Shown here piece by piece: positions 10,172-17,972 of a stretch of DNA of 64,000 bases (the first letter of the stretch is position 1; each line of letters starts with the position of its first letter). A model generated the notes under the pieces. That model worked only from the letters and a program-made list of their open reading frames with translations, did not search any database and was not told the DNA's origin. A program made the position numbers and the translations under genes. This stretch comes from Lachnospiraceae bacterium (GTDB taxonomy: Bacteria > Bacillota > Clostridia > Lachnospirales > Lachnospiraceae), in assembly GCA_017480195.1 (NCBI GenBank), contig JAFVBE010000003.1:1-64000 (forward strand). The letters run 5' to 3'.

Positions 10172-10819
10172 ATGTTTACTGCGGTAGTATTTGATATGGA
10201 TGGTGTTATATTTGACACCGAGAAATTATACAGAAGGTTCTATATGCAGGAGGGGCTGTCACGCGGGGTACCTGAGGATGTTATGACGCGTGCCTGTGAG
10301 GCTGTGGCAGGTGGAACGAAGTATGATAATAAACCGCGCTTTGAGGCTATAGTCGGAAGAGATATTGAGTATCTTTCGTTTCGTGACAAAGTTATGGAGA
10401 ACTTCGAGAATTATGTTACGGCATATGGCGTCGAGTTAAAGAATGGGGTTGTCGAGACACTTGATTATCTTAAATCGAAAGATATTAAAATTGCGCTTGC
10501 CACTTCTACAGCGAGGGAGCGTGCTGTTAAATATCTTAAGACAGATAATATGGACAGATATTTTGATAAGCTTATCTACGGAGATATGGTCGAGCACAGC
10601 AAGCCCGATCCTGATATATACCTTAAGGCTTGTAAGGCGCTTGATGTGGAGCCGGAGCATGCAATTGCAGTTGAGGATTCAATAAACGGTATTGTGTCGG
10701 CAGGCAGAGCCGGTATGTATCCGGTTATGGTGGTAGACTTGATTCCTCCAAATGATACAATTAGGGAATATGCGAAGCAGATATATTATAATATGCGAGA
10801 ACTTATGCAACTGATATAA
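10172..10819 (+). CDS. HAD-superfamily hydrolase (beta-phosphoglucomutase-like)
   Basis: 215 residues from ATG 10172, chosen because AGAGGA sits 5 bp before it and the HAD signature starts right after. An earlier in-frame ATG at 10115 would put the hairpin 10121-10147 inside the gene. All four HAD motifs are seen: DMDGVIFDTE (nucleophile Asp), the TSTAR Ser/Thr motif, the Lys of HSKPDPDIY, and EDSINGI with the acidic metal ligands. The cap type is that of phosphoglucomutase and sugar-phosphate phosphatases. Substrate cannot be told from sequence. It stands alone between the surface-protein gene and the PII-like gene. Confidence 0.9.
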   Translation: MFTAVVFDMDGVIFDTEKLYRRFYMQEGLSRGVPEDVMTRACEAVAGGTKYDNKPRFEAIVGRDIEYLSFRDKVMENFENYVTAYGVELKNGVVETLDYLKSKDIKIALATSTARERAVKYLKTDNMDRYFDKLIYGDMVEHSKPDPDIYLKACKALDVEPEHAIAVEDSINGIVSAGRAGMYPVMVVDLIPPNDTIREYAKQIYYNMRELMQLI

Positions 10820-10902
10820 TAATAAACTTAGTAAATAATTGATAAAAAATAAGAATGCGTGAATTATAAAATAAGTATATGGATAAGGAGGAGTGCTATT
10901 AT

Positions 10903-11244
10903 ATGAATTTATTAATTGTTATTTTGAAGAAAGCAAATCTTATAGATGAAATCTGTAAGGAGCTTGCAGAGAACGGCGTACACGGCGGTACTATAATAGA
11001 TGGAGTGGGTATGGCAAGCATTATCGAGAAGATGGATGACCTTCCAATGTTCTCCATGCTTCGCTCGATACTTGCAGATGATGATGATGAAAATGAGACG
11101 GTTAAGACGATGCTTTTTGTTATGGATGATGACGAGCTTGTTAAGGCAAGAAAGACTATAAGAGATGTAGTCGGCTTGGACGAGCCTAATACAGGTATTA
11201 TGTTTGCTGTGCCTGTAACTTTTGTAGAGGGACTTGGTGCATAG
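10903..11244 (+). CDS. Small PII-like protein paired with antiporter
   Basis: 113 residues from ATG 10903; AAGGAGG lies 11 bp upstream and decides this start over ATG 10879. The pattern suggests a ferredoxin-like PII fold: MNLLIVILKK as the first strand, a helix, a Gly-rich GGTIIDGVGMASI stretch where PII has strand 2 and the T-loop, an acidic segment, then MLFVMDDDEL and FAVPVTFVEGLG strands. There is no clear PII uridylylation Tyr. The stop is 3 bp before the antiporter ATG, so it probably regulates that transporter in response to a small ligand (inference). Confidence 0.65.
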   Translation: MNLLIVILKKANLIDEICKELAENGVHGGTIIDGVGMASIIEKMDDLPMFSMLRSILADDDDENETVKTMLFVMDDDELVKARKTIRDVVGLDEPNTGIMFAVPVTFVEGLGA

Positions 11245-11247
11245 GAT

Positions 11248-12420
11248 ATGAAGCTTAATACACTTACATATATGGCTATAATGCTGCTTGCGGCACTTAT
11301 AGCCGGAAAGATTGTTAAAAAATTAAGACTTCCGAATGTGACGGGATATCTGGTAATTGGACTTCTGATAGGTCCCCATTGTCTGAATATTATAACTAAT
11401 GAATGTCTTAACCATGTGTCGATTATCTCGGAGGTTGCACTTGGATTTATAGCATTTTCAATCGGTGCAGAGTTCAGAATAAAGTTTTTGAAAAAGATTG
11501 GCAAGACCCCTGTAGTGGTAGGTATTACCGAGGGGCTTGGAGCGGTAATTGTAGTTGATACGATAATGCTGATATGCGGTTATGATGTGACCTTTGCTCT
11601 GGCTATGGGGGCTATAGCATCTGCGACAGCAGCGGCCTCCACGCTTATGATAGTTAAGCAGTACAAGTCCAAAGGACCTGTAACACAGACTTTGCTTCCT
11701 GTCGTTGCAATAGATGATGCGGTTGCACTTATGGCATTTGGTATATCTATGGCTGTCGCCAATGCGATAGTATCTAAGGGCGATGTTTCGGTGGGAAAGC
11801 TTCTGCTTAAGCCTTTAATAGAGTTGGTAGGCGGACTTGCCTTTGGTGCAGTGCTTGGTGTGATTATGGCTATACTTGTCCATTACTATACAGGAAGAGG
11901 CAACAGACTTGCTATTACTGTAATGATGATATTCCTGTGTCTTGGCATATCCGACCTTGCCGGATTTTCTTCACTGCTTGCATGTATGATGTTAAGTCTT
12001 GTATTTGTTAATATGTCGAAGAATTCTGACAAGATATATGAGCCTGTTGACAGGATTACACCGCCTATATATATGATGTTTTTCATTATATCAGGTGCGT
12101 CGCTTGATGTGACGGTTATAGCTTCTGTAGGCGTGGTCGGACTTATATATGTAGTAGGAAGAATAGTAGGTAAGGCACTTGGCTCTGCCTTTGGTGCAAA
12201 GGTTTCCAAGGCTCCGAAGGAGGTCGTCAAATGGCTCGGACTCACACTCATTCCTCAGGAGGGCGTTGCCATTGGTCTTGCAACCTCGGCGGCAAAATCA
12301 CTTCCTGCCTATGGCAGTAAAATCAGAACCATAGTTTTGTGTGGAGTTGTAATATTTGAACTAATCGGTCCTGTTGTGACGAAGACTGTTCTGAAAAAAG
12401 CAGGAGAGATAAAAGCATAA
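11248..12420 (+). CDS. Cation/proton antiporter (CPA2/Na_H_exchanger type)
   Basis: 390 residues with about 12 hydrophobic helices and the monovalent cation:proton antiporter fold. The N-terminus carries the typical KLRLPNVTGYLVIGLLIGP segment, which is conserved in KefB/GerN-like transporters. An IDDAVAL Asp-Asp pair near residue 155 fits the ion-binding acidic pair. No RCK/TrkA domain is attached, which fits regulation by the separate PII-like protein encoded directly upstream. It exchanges Na+ or K+ for H+ across the cytoplasmic membrane; which ion cannot be told from sequence. Confidence 0.9.
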   Translation: MKLNTLTYMAIMLLAALIAGKIVKKLRLPNVTGYLVIGLLIGPHCLNIITNECLNHVSIISEVALGFIAFSIGAEFRIKFLKKIGKTPVVVGITEGLGAVIVVDTIMLICGYDVTFALAMGAIASATAAASTLMIVKQYKSKGPVTQTLLPVVAIDDAVALMAFGISMAVANAIVSKGDVSVGKLLLKPLIELVGGLAFGAVLGVIMAILVHYYTGRGNRLAITVMMIFLCLGISDLAGFSSLLACMMLSLVFVNMSKNSDKIYEPVDRITPPIYMMFFIISGASLDVTVIASVGVVGLIYVVGRIVGKALGSAFGAKVSKAPKEVVKWLGLTLIPQEGVAIGLATSAAKSLPAYGSKIRTIVLCGVVIFELIGPVVTKTVLKKAGEIKA

Positions 12421-12479
12421 ATAACATGTCTGAAGCATATATTTAAAAGTAGTAAATATATTATGTGGAGGCGGTTTAT

Positions 12480-12842
12480 TTGACAAGGTCGTATAAAATT
12501 ATAGGTGTACTCAGGTCTTTGATAGTTGCTTATGTGGTTACGGGTGTAATGCTTATTATACTTGCATTTGCCATGTATAAGCTTGGGCTTGGCGAGGATA
12601 AGGTGAATTTTTTCATAACCTTAGTTTATATACTTTCTTCAGCTATAGGCGGCATAGTGATAGGTAAGACCATGAAGGAAAAGAAGTATATGTGGGGGCT
12701 TTTGCTCGGCTTTTTATATGTCGTAGTTATCTGTATTGCTTCATTGGTTGTAACCAAGGATACAAGCATTATTTCCGCACACGGAATAAGCACAATACTG
12801 CTTTGCCTGCTGGGTGGTACACTTGGTGGTATGATTAGCTAA
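12480..12842 (+). CDS. Four-helix membrane protein, TIGR04086-like
   Basis: About 120 residues with four membrane helices and almost no soluble part. It resembles the TIGR04086/DUF3792 family of Clostridia, often found near the SCIFF peptide, as here (family assignment from memory). I chose TTG 12480: GGAGG at 12468-12472 is ideally spaced from it, while the upstream GTG 12465 overlaps that ribosome site. Function unknown. It lies 150 bp before scfA. Confidence 0.75.
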   Translation: MTRSYKIIGVLRSLIVAYVVTGVMLIILAFAMYKLGLGEDKVNFFITLVYILSSAIGGIVIGKTMKEKKYMWGLLLGFLYVVVICIASLVVTKDTSIISAHGISTILLCLLGGTLGGMIS

Positions 12843-12868
12843 AAAATTTCTTTTCAATATAAAAGAAC

Positions 12869-12959
12869 TGTGGTATAACAACCGCTAAAGCGGTCGTTAT
12901 CGCATTAGCTCGTCAAATAAGCACTTCGTGCTTGCTTGACTCGCTTTATTGTGGTATAA
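12869..12959. repeat. Palindromic insert between 10-bp direct repeats, carrying scfA promoter sequence
   Basis: TGTGGTATAA occurs at 12869-12878 and again at 12950-12959. Between them lie two hairpins: a short one, ACCGC-TAAA-GCGGT (about 12880-12893), and a longer imperfect one around AGCACTTCGTGCT (about 12910-12946). The layout suggests a small palindromic insertion with a 10-bp target duplication, but only one copy is present here. Confidence 0.55.
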
Positions 12960-12960
12960 T
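12932..12960 (+). promoter_or_regulatory. scfA promoter, extended -10
   Basis: TTGCTT (12932-12937), a 17-bp spacer, then TATAAT (12955-12960) preceded by TG, giving an extended -10 element. Transcription would start about 25 bp before the scfA ATG. The -35 lies inside the palindromic insert. Confidence 0.7.
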
Positions 12961-12992
12961 CCATAATTAGATAAATTTAGGAGGAAACTTTT

Positions 12993-13133
12993 ATGAAGAG
13001 AATTAAGACATTAACTGATAAGACTTTAAACAGCACTGTAGTTAAGGGTGGATGCGGCGAGTGCCAGACTTCATGCCAGTCAGCATGTAAGACTTCATGT
13101 ACAGTTGGCAATCAGAGCTGCGAGAATAAATAA
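12993..13133 (+). CDS. scfA: SCIFF ranthipeptide precursor
   Basis: A 46-residue peptide, the standard SCIFF (six cysteines in forty-five residues) length. The leader half is Lys/Thr-rich. The core has Cys21, 24, 28, 32, 36 and 43 spaced with Ser/Thr residues. The known fate of this family is thioether cross-linking of Cys to a Thr in the core by the radical-SAM enzyme ScfB. AGGAGG lies 8 bp before the ATG. The maturase starts 84 bp downstream. SCIFF is nearly universal in Clostridia and its physiological role is debated (signalling rather than killing is favoured). Confidence 0.97.
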   Translation: MKRIKTLTDKTLNSTVVKGGCGECQTSCQSACKTSCTVGNQSCENK

Positions 13134-13160
13134 TATAAGATAATACATAATATCCTAAGT

Positions 13161-13189
13161 AAAGGGGATTATCATAGATAGTCCTCTTT
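13161..13189 (+). terminator. Possible attenuator between scfA and scfB
   Basis: AAAGGGGA (13161-13168) pairs with TCCTCTTT (13182-13189) around a 13-nt loop, followed only by AGTTGCGTTATT. A weak hairpin of this kind would let peptide mRNA exceed maturase mRNA. Confidence 0.4.
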
Positions 13190-13217
13190 AGTTGCGTTAT
13201 TAAAAGGAGTACCACAG

Positions 13218-14621
13218 ATGGTTTATCAGTACATTAATAATGGGTATTATATCGTACTTGATGTGTGTAGTGGCTCGGTTCATATTGTGGACGAACTTGT
13301 ATATGATATGATTGCTATGTATGAGGACAAGTCTAAGGAAGACATAGCGAAGGCTATACACGAGAAGTATAAGGATAAATATTCAGATGAAGACATCTAT
13401 GATGCATACTCTGATATAGAAGAATTAAAAAGCTCAGGACAGCTTTTTACCGAAGATGTATATAGAGATGTAATTGTTGATTTCAAAAAGAGAAAGACGG
13501 TAGTCAAAGCCCTGTGTCTGCATATTGCGCATGATTGCAATTTAGCGTGTAAATACTGCTTTGCAGATGAGGGTGAATATCATGGACAGAAGCGTGAGCT
13601 GATGTCTATAGAGGTTGGCAGGCGGGCTATTGATTTTCTTATAGAGAATTCCGGAAGCCGAGTCAATCTTGAGGTGGACTTCTTCGGAGGCGAGCCGCTT
13701 ATGAATTTTGATGTAGTCAAAGAGATTGTTGCTTACGGAAGAAGCAAAGAAAAAGAATATAACAAGAATTTCAGGTTTACACTTACTACAAATGGTGTTT
13801 TGCTGAATGATGATGTGATAGATTTCTGTAATAAGGAAATTTCGAATGTCGTACTTAGCTTAGACGGACGAAAATGTGTACACGACAAGATGCGTCCGAC
13901 CAGGAATGGCAAGGGAAGCTATGACATAATTATTCCAAAGTTCAAGGATTTTGTCGAGAAGCGCGGTGATAAAAGCTACTATGTAAGAGGCACATTTACA
14001 AGGAATAATCTTGACTTTACAGAGGACTTTAAGGCTATGGCAGATCTCGGATTTAAAGAGATTTCCATAGAACCTGTTGTATCGCCTCCGACAGAGGATT
14101 ATTCAATCAGAGAAGAAGATGTAGACAAAATATGTGAGCAGTATGATGAGCTTGCACTTGATATTATAGACAGATACAAGAAGGGCGAGCCGGTTACATT
14201 CTTCCATTATATGATAGATTTAAACGGCGGACCATGTGTGTATAAGAGACTTTCGGGCTGTGGCTCAGGAACTGAGTATCTGGCGGTCACACCGCAGGGG
14301 GAGTTGTATCCGTGTCATCAGTTTGTAGGAATAGATGGATTTAAGCTTGGAAATGTATTTGACGGAATAGATAACAACGAGGTTGTAGACGAATTTAAGC
14401 TTTGTAATGTATATGCCAAGGATAAATGTAAGGATTGTTTTGCGAGATTTTATTGCAGCGGAGGCTGTGCAGCGAATTCCTATCTTTTTCACGGCAATAT
14501 ACTTGATACATATGACATCGGCTGTAAGATGCAGCAAAAGCGTGTCGAATGTGCAATTATGATTAAGGCTGCTTTGGCCGATTTTAATGAAAAAGAGGAG
14601 TGTAAAGATGAAGAAAGCTAA
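13218..14621 (+). CDS. scfB: SCIFF radical-SAM maturase
   Basis: 467 residues. Residues 1-80 look like the RiPP recognition element that binds the peptide leader. The radical-SAM CxxxCxxC motif is Cys107, Cys111, Cys114, followed by the FFGGEPL SAM-binding motif near residue 155. The C-terminal SPASM/twitch region holds further cysteines (GCGSG, YPCHQ, CKDCFARFYCSGGC, then a final GC) for auxiliary Fe-S clusters. It forms thioether bonds in ScfA. GGAG lies just before ATG 13218. The 3' end overlaps the secDF start by 14 bp, so export and modification genes are translationally linked. Confidence 0.97.
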   Translation: MVYQYINNGYYIVLDVCSGSVHIVDELVYDMIAMYEDKSKEDIAKAIHEKYKDKYSDEDIYDAYSDIEELKSSGQLFTEDVYRDVIVDFKKRKTVVKALCLHIAHDCNLACKYCFADEGEYHGQKRELMSIEVGRRAIDFLIENSGSRVNLEVDFFGGEPLMNFDVVKEIVAYGRSKEKEYNKNFRFTLTTNGVLLNDDVIDFCNKEISNVVLSLDGRKCVHDKMRPTRNGKGSYDIIIPKFKDFVEKRGDKSYYVRGTFTRNNLDFTEDFKAMADLGFKEISIEPVVSPPTEDYSIREEDVDKICEQYDELALDIIDRYKKGEPVTFFHYMIDLNGGPCVYKRLSGCGSGTEYLAVTPQGELYPCHQFVGIDGFKLGNVFDGIDNNEVVDEFKLCNVYAKDKCKDCFARFYCSGGCAANSYLFHGNILDTYDIGCKMQQKRVECAIMIKAALADFNEKEECKDEES

Positions 14622-16809
14622 AAGAGATGCCGTAATAAAGATTTTAATCTTCTTAGCCTGTCTTGCCGGACTAATATGTATGGCTGTGTTCGGTGTAGGT
14701 AAGGAGGAGACGGGTAAAGCTAATAATATACCTTTGGGACTTGATCTGCAGGGTGGACTTAGTGTTACCTATGAGATAGTTGATGATAATCCGTCAGATG
14801 AAGAGATTGATGCAACTATTGATAAGCTGCAGCGAAGAGTTGACGAGTATAGCAGCGAGGGTGAAGTTTATAAGGAAGGTAATGACAGAATTACAGTTGA
14901 AATTCCTGTAGATACTTCTAAATACGATGCTCACGAGATACTCGATGATTTAGGTCAGCCGGGACAGCTTTTATTCTTAGATGAGACGAATTATTCTCTA
15001 TGGGCTTCCGGTGCTGAGTATGAGGCTGCACTTACAGGTGCGGATGTCAAGAATGCCGAGCCTGCATCTGATACTGATGATGTAACAGGCGCAAGAGAGT
15101 ATGTTGTATCGCTTCAATTTACTGATGAGGGTACTCAGAAATTCGCTGATATTACTTCCGCAAATGTAGGAAATATAATATATATCATATATGATGGTGC
15201 GGTCGCCAGTGCTCCGAGAGTTCAGACCGCTATCACAGGCGGAAATGCCGTAATAAATGGTATGAAGGATTATGATGAGGCAAGCCAGCTTGCAGCAACA
15301 ATTAAGATTGGTGCACTTCCGCTTGAGCTTTCACAGCTTCAATATAATATAGTTGGTGCAAAGCTTGGACGAGAAGCTATATCTACAAGCCTTGTAGCAG
15401 GTGCAATCGGCTTTGGTCTGGTATGTCTTCTTATGATTATTATATATCTTGTACCGGGACTTGTTGCAGCAGTTGCACTTGTAGCATATGTAGTTCTTAT
15501 GCTCCTTATCTTAAGTATAAGAACTGTCACTCTTACATTACCGGGTATCGCAGGTATCATACTTTCTATAGGTATGGCGGTTGATGCGAATGTTATTATA
15601 TTCACTCGTATCAAGGAGGAGATAGCGGCAGACAAGAATATCAGAAATGCTGTTGAGGCAGGTTTCTCTAAGGCGCTGTCTGCAATACTTGATGGTAATA
15701 TTACAACACTTATAGCTTCCTTCGTGCTTATGGCACTTGGAACAGGTAGTATAAAGGGCTTTGCAACTACTCTTATGATAGGTATTATCCTTTCTATGTT
15801 CACAGCACTTGTTATAACTAAGTTTTTACTTAAGTCTGTTGTGGATTTAGGCATTACCAATAAGAAGTTCTATGGTTCGGCTAAGCCTATTAAGAAGGTT
15901 AATTATGTTAAGGCATCGAGAGTATGCGTGGTTATATCTCTTATAGCTATAATTGCAGGTTTGGTATTTATGCCTATAAATGAGAAAAGACTTGGTTCAA
16001 GTCTTAATTATGCACTTGAGTTTACAGGTGGTACTTCAACTACCGTAACCTTTGAGGGTGATGTAGTCTATGATTTGGAGAAGGCTGAGAATGAGGTTGT
16101 ACCTGTTATAACTGAGGCAACCGGAATATCAGCAGGAGTGATTCAGATACAGACTGTTGAGGATAGTAATCAGGTTATTTTCAAGACTCCTGAATTGTCA
16201 GAACAGGATTCAGCTAAGCTTGAGAATGCTATAAAAGATAATTTCGAGGTATCGGAAATAAATGAACAGAGTATAAGCTCAACCATAAGCGGTGAGATGA
16301 AGAAGGATGCAATTATTGCTATTATTATTGCTTCGGTTCTTATGCTTATTTATATAGCGATAAGGTTCTCGGATGTAAGATTCGGTGCATCAGCAGTGCT
16401 TGCTCTCTTGCATGATGTATTCGTAGTTTTTGCAATTTATTCTATTGCAAGACTTTCGGTTGGTAATACCTTTATAGCTTGTATGCTTACGATAGTTGGT
16501 TATTCTATCAATGCTACAATCATTATCTTCGACCGTATACGTGAGAACCTTAAGATTATGGACAGAAATGTTGAGCTTAATGAAGTTGTCAATACAAGTA
16601 TTGCTCAGACCTTTACAAGAAGTATTTATACTTCTCTTACAACCTTTATCATGGTGCTTGTTCTCTTTATTATGGGTGTGGCTTCGCTTAAGGAGTTTAC
16701 CTTCACTCTTATGGCAGGTATTGTAATAGGTGCTTATTCATCTATCTGCATTACGGGCCCTATGTGGTATTTCTTCAAGAAGCATATCGGTAAGAAGCAG
16801 GCAGAGTAA
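14608..16809 (+). CDS. secDF: Fused protein-export membrane protein SecDF
   Basis: 733 residues from ATG 14608, chosen for AGAGGAG 8 bp upstream rather than ATG 14587. The SecD half (1-430) has LGLDLQGG after the first helix, the periplasmic P1 domain and a GMAVDANVIIFTRIKEE segment. The SecF half has LNYALEFTGG and YSINATIIIFDRIREN. About 12 membrane helices in all. It uses the proton gradient to pull substrates through SecYEG. SecD and SecF are often separate proteins in bacteria; fusion is common in Firmicutes. The overlap with scfB suggests they work on linked exported products (inference). Confidence 0.95.
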   Translation: MKKAKRDAVIKILIFLACLAGLICMAVFGVGKEETGKANNIPLGLDLQGGLSVTYEIVDDNPSDEEIDATIDKLQRRVDEYSSEGEVYKEGNDRITVEIPVDTSKYDAHEILDDLGQPGQLLFLDETNYSLWASGAEYEAALTGADVKNAEPASDTDDVTGAREYVVSLQFTDEGTQKFADITSANVGNIIYIIYDGAVASAPRVQTAITGGNAVINGMKDYDEASQLAATIKIGALPLELSQLQYNIVGAKLGREAISTSLVAGAIGFGLVCLLMIIIYLVPGLVAAVALVAYVVLMLLILSIRTVTLTLPGIAGIILSIGMAVDANVIIFTRIKEEIAADKNIRNAVEAGFSKALSAILDGNITTLIASFVLMALGTGSIKGFATTLMIGIILSMFTALVITKFLLKSVVDLGITNKKFYGSAKPIKKVNYVKASRVCVVISLIAIIAGLVFMPINEKRLGSSLNYALEFTGGTSTTVTFEGDVVYDLEKAENEVVPVITEATGISAGVIQIQTVEDSNQVIFKTPELSEQDSAKLENAIKDNFEVSEINEQSISSTISGEMKKDAIIAIIIASVLMLIYIAIRFSDVRFGASAVLALLHDVFVVFAIYSIARLSVGNTFIACMLTIVGYSINATIIIFDRIRENLKIMDRNVELNEVVNTSIAQTFTRSIYTSLTTFIMVLVLFIMGVASLKEFTFTLMAGIVIGAYSSICITGPMWYFFKKHIGKKQAE

Positions 16810-16833
16810 TAAATATTTAATGTAGTCAAGGGC

Positions 16834-17126
16834 GGTTAGAGGATTTGGTATGCTTTGATTGCCCCAATATACAGTTTCTTAAATAATGAATATAAAAAGG
16901 TAGTTTGCCAACACGCAAGCAATTTACTAAATCAGTAAACTCAAATTCTCTACGCTCTGCACGAAACAGACAACTCGCTTCGCTCAAACAGTCTGTTTCT
17001 GAGCGAGCCCATTCGAATTTTCGTTGCTGATTCCACATAAATTGTGCGAATCATTGGCATAACTACCTTTTCATATTCATTTCAAAGTTTTATATATTGG
17101 GGCAATCAAAGTATACCCCTCTAACC
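16834..17126. repeat. Long structured hairpin element, copy A
   Basis: Outer arms 16834-16871 and 17092-17126 are complementary apart from a 4-nt insertion. A second inner pairing block joins about 16886-16908 with 17060-17085, giving arms of roughly 75-85 nt. Between them is a 145-bp core (about 16911-17055) that matches, in reverse orientation, the core of the element at 23921-24147. It lies directly after secDF and may also act as its terminator. No protein is encoded. Confidence 0.75.
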
Positions 17127-17136
17127 GACACGCTAC
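17122..17136. repeat. 15-bp direct repeat, copy 1
   Basis: TAACCGACACGCTAC, repeated at 17946-17960. The preceding bases are also similar (GTATACCCCTC against GTACCCTATA). The pair brackets 824 bp holding the 53-bp array and the decayed gene. Confidence 0.7.
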
Positions 17137-17169
17137 GCGTGCATAGGATTTGTAACTAGCATTTATGTA

Positions 17170-17455
17170 AACTTATTACAGACTTAATAATATAGAACCT
17201 TGATTTGGTCCGTAGGTCATGGAAAGAAGTGCAGACTAAATTGAGTAATGTGTAGATATAGTCCGTAGGTAATAGTAAAAAATACAGACTAAATAGAGGA
17301 AAGTCCTGATATAGTCCGTAGGTCATGAAAAAAAATACAGACTAAATTGTACGAAGTGCTGAATTAGTCTGTAAGCTTTGAAAAAGTATACGGACTAAAT
17401 TTGGTAAAACACTGACTAAGTCTGTATACTTATGAAAAATTAGCGGAGTAATCTA
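17170..17455. repeat. Tandem array of 53-bp repeats with internal dyads
   Basis: The motif GTC(C/T)GTA recurs at 17208, 17261, 17314, 17367 and 17420, exactly 53 bp apart. The partner motif CAGACT/CGGACT/CGGAGT recurs at 17179, 17232, 17285, 17338, 17391 and 17444 with the same period. So there are five units plus a leading half-unit. Each unit holds TAGTC(C/T)GTA and TAC(A/G)GACTA, which are near-complementary, so each could form a 9-bp stem. The rest is A-rich. No reading frame spans it. Confidence 0.85.
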
Positions 17456-17616
17456 ATTATATTCTCATTTATCTTTGATCTTTTCTTAGTGTATCCTATA
17501 TTATATCTGTATTTCATATTGTTTGACAAAATATAATCCATAGGATAGTATATAAATAATTAAAAAATCGGTGTTTGTTTAGGTCTTTGAAGTTTTTTTA
17601 ATAAGGGGATAAGAAA

Positions 17617-17906
17617 TTGTTAGATAATTTGACAGAACAATATTTTAACCAAAAAGATGTAGATAAAAGACGAAATATTTTAAAAACTATAACTTTCAAG
17701 TATGAATTTGCCTCAAAAGAGTTTTTCGAGAGAGCATTTAAGAAAGATCATCGATTAGAAATAAAATTGACGGCACTATGAGGATATTCTTATTTTACAA
17801 CTGAAAATGAAGTAGAAAAGTTTGTTGAGATAATAATGAGTACATAAAAACCAAATGTCCGGAGCTTTTTCAGTATATGGAATACAGAGAGCAGGTGCTA
17901 TGCTAA
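17617..17906 (+). pseudogene. Decayed small gene, unidentified
   Basis: A frame opens at TTG 17617, eight bases after AAGGGGA, and reads 54 codons to TGA 17779. The same frame continues with protein-like sequence (GYSYFTTENEVEKFVEIIM) to TAA 17845. A protein-like continuation (KTKCPELFQYMEYREQ) then appears in another frame to TAA 17904. This pattern fits one gene of about 95 codons broken by a nonsense change and a one-base indel. The final codons run into the terminator stem. I do not recognise the family. Confidence 0.5.
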
Positions 17907-17928
17907 GCACCTGCTCTCTGTATGTTTT
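17882..17928 (+). terminator. Strong hairpin terminator
   Basis: An 18-bp perfect stem (17882-17899 with 17906-17923) around a 6-nt loop, followed by GTTTT. It ends the decayed gene's transcript. It also faces the convergent Rpn-type gene. Confidence 0.85.
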
Positions 17929-17945
17929 ATAAGGAGTACCCTATA

Positions 17946-17960
17946 TAACCGACACGCTAC
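17946..17960. repeat. 15-bp direct repeat, copy 2
   Basis: Exact second copy of TAACCGACACGCTAC from 17122-17136. It lies 12 bp outside the left terminal inverted repeat of the Rpn-type unit. Confidence 0.7.
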
Positions 17961-17972
17961 TGTTAGTTTTGA

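Noticed and set aside
15339-15860. Long minus-strand frame inside secDF
   Set aside because: A shadow of hydrophobic coding sequence; composition is unlike a real protein and there is no ribosome site.
16834-17126. Hairpin element as IscB-linked (OMEGA/HEARO) RNA or a group II intron
   Set aside because: No HNH/RuvC or reverse-transcriptase gene is near, and intron domain V was not seen. It cannot be excluded without a covariance search.
17170-17455. 53-bp repeats as a CRISPR array
   Set aside because: The whole unit repeats, with no unique spacers between conserved repeats, and no cas genes are in the window.
17779-17781. In-frame TGA as selenocysteine
   Set aside because: No SECIS-like hairpin follows and a second lesion lies downstream; decay is simpler.
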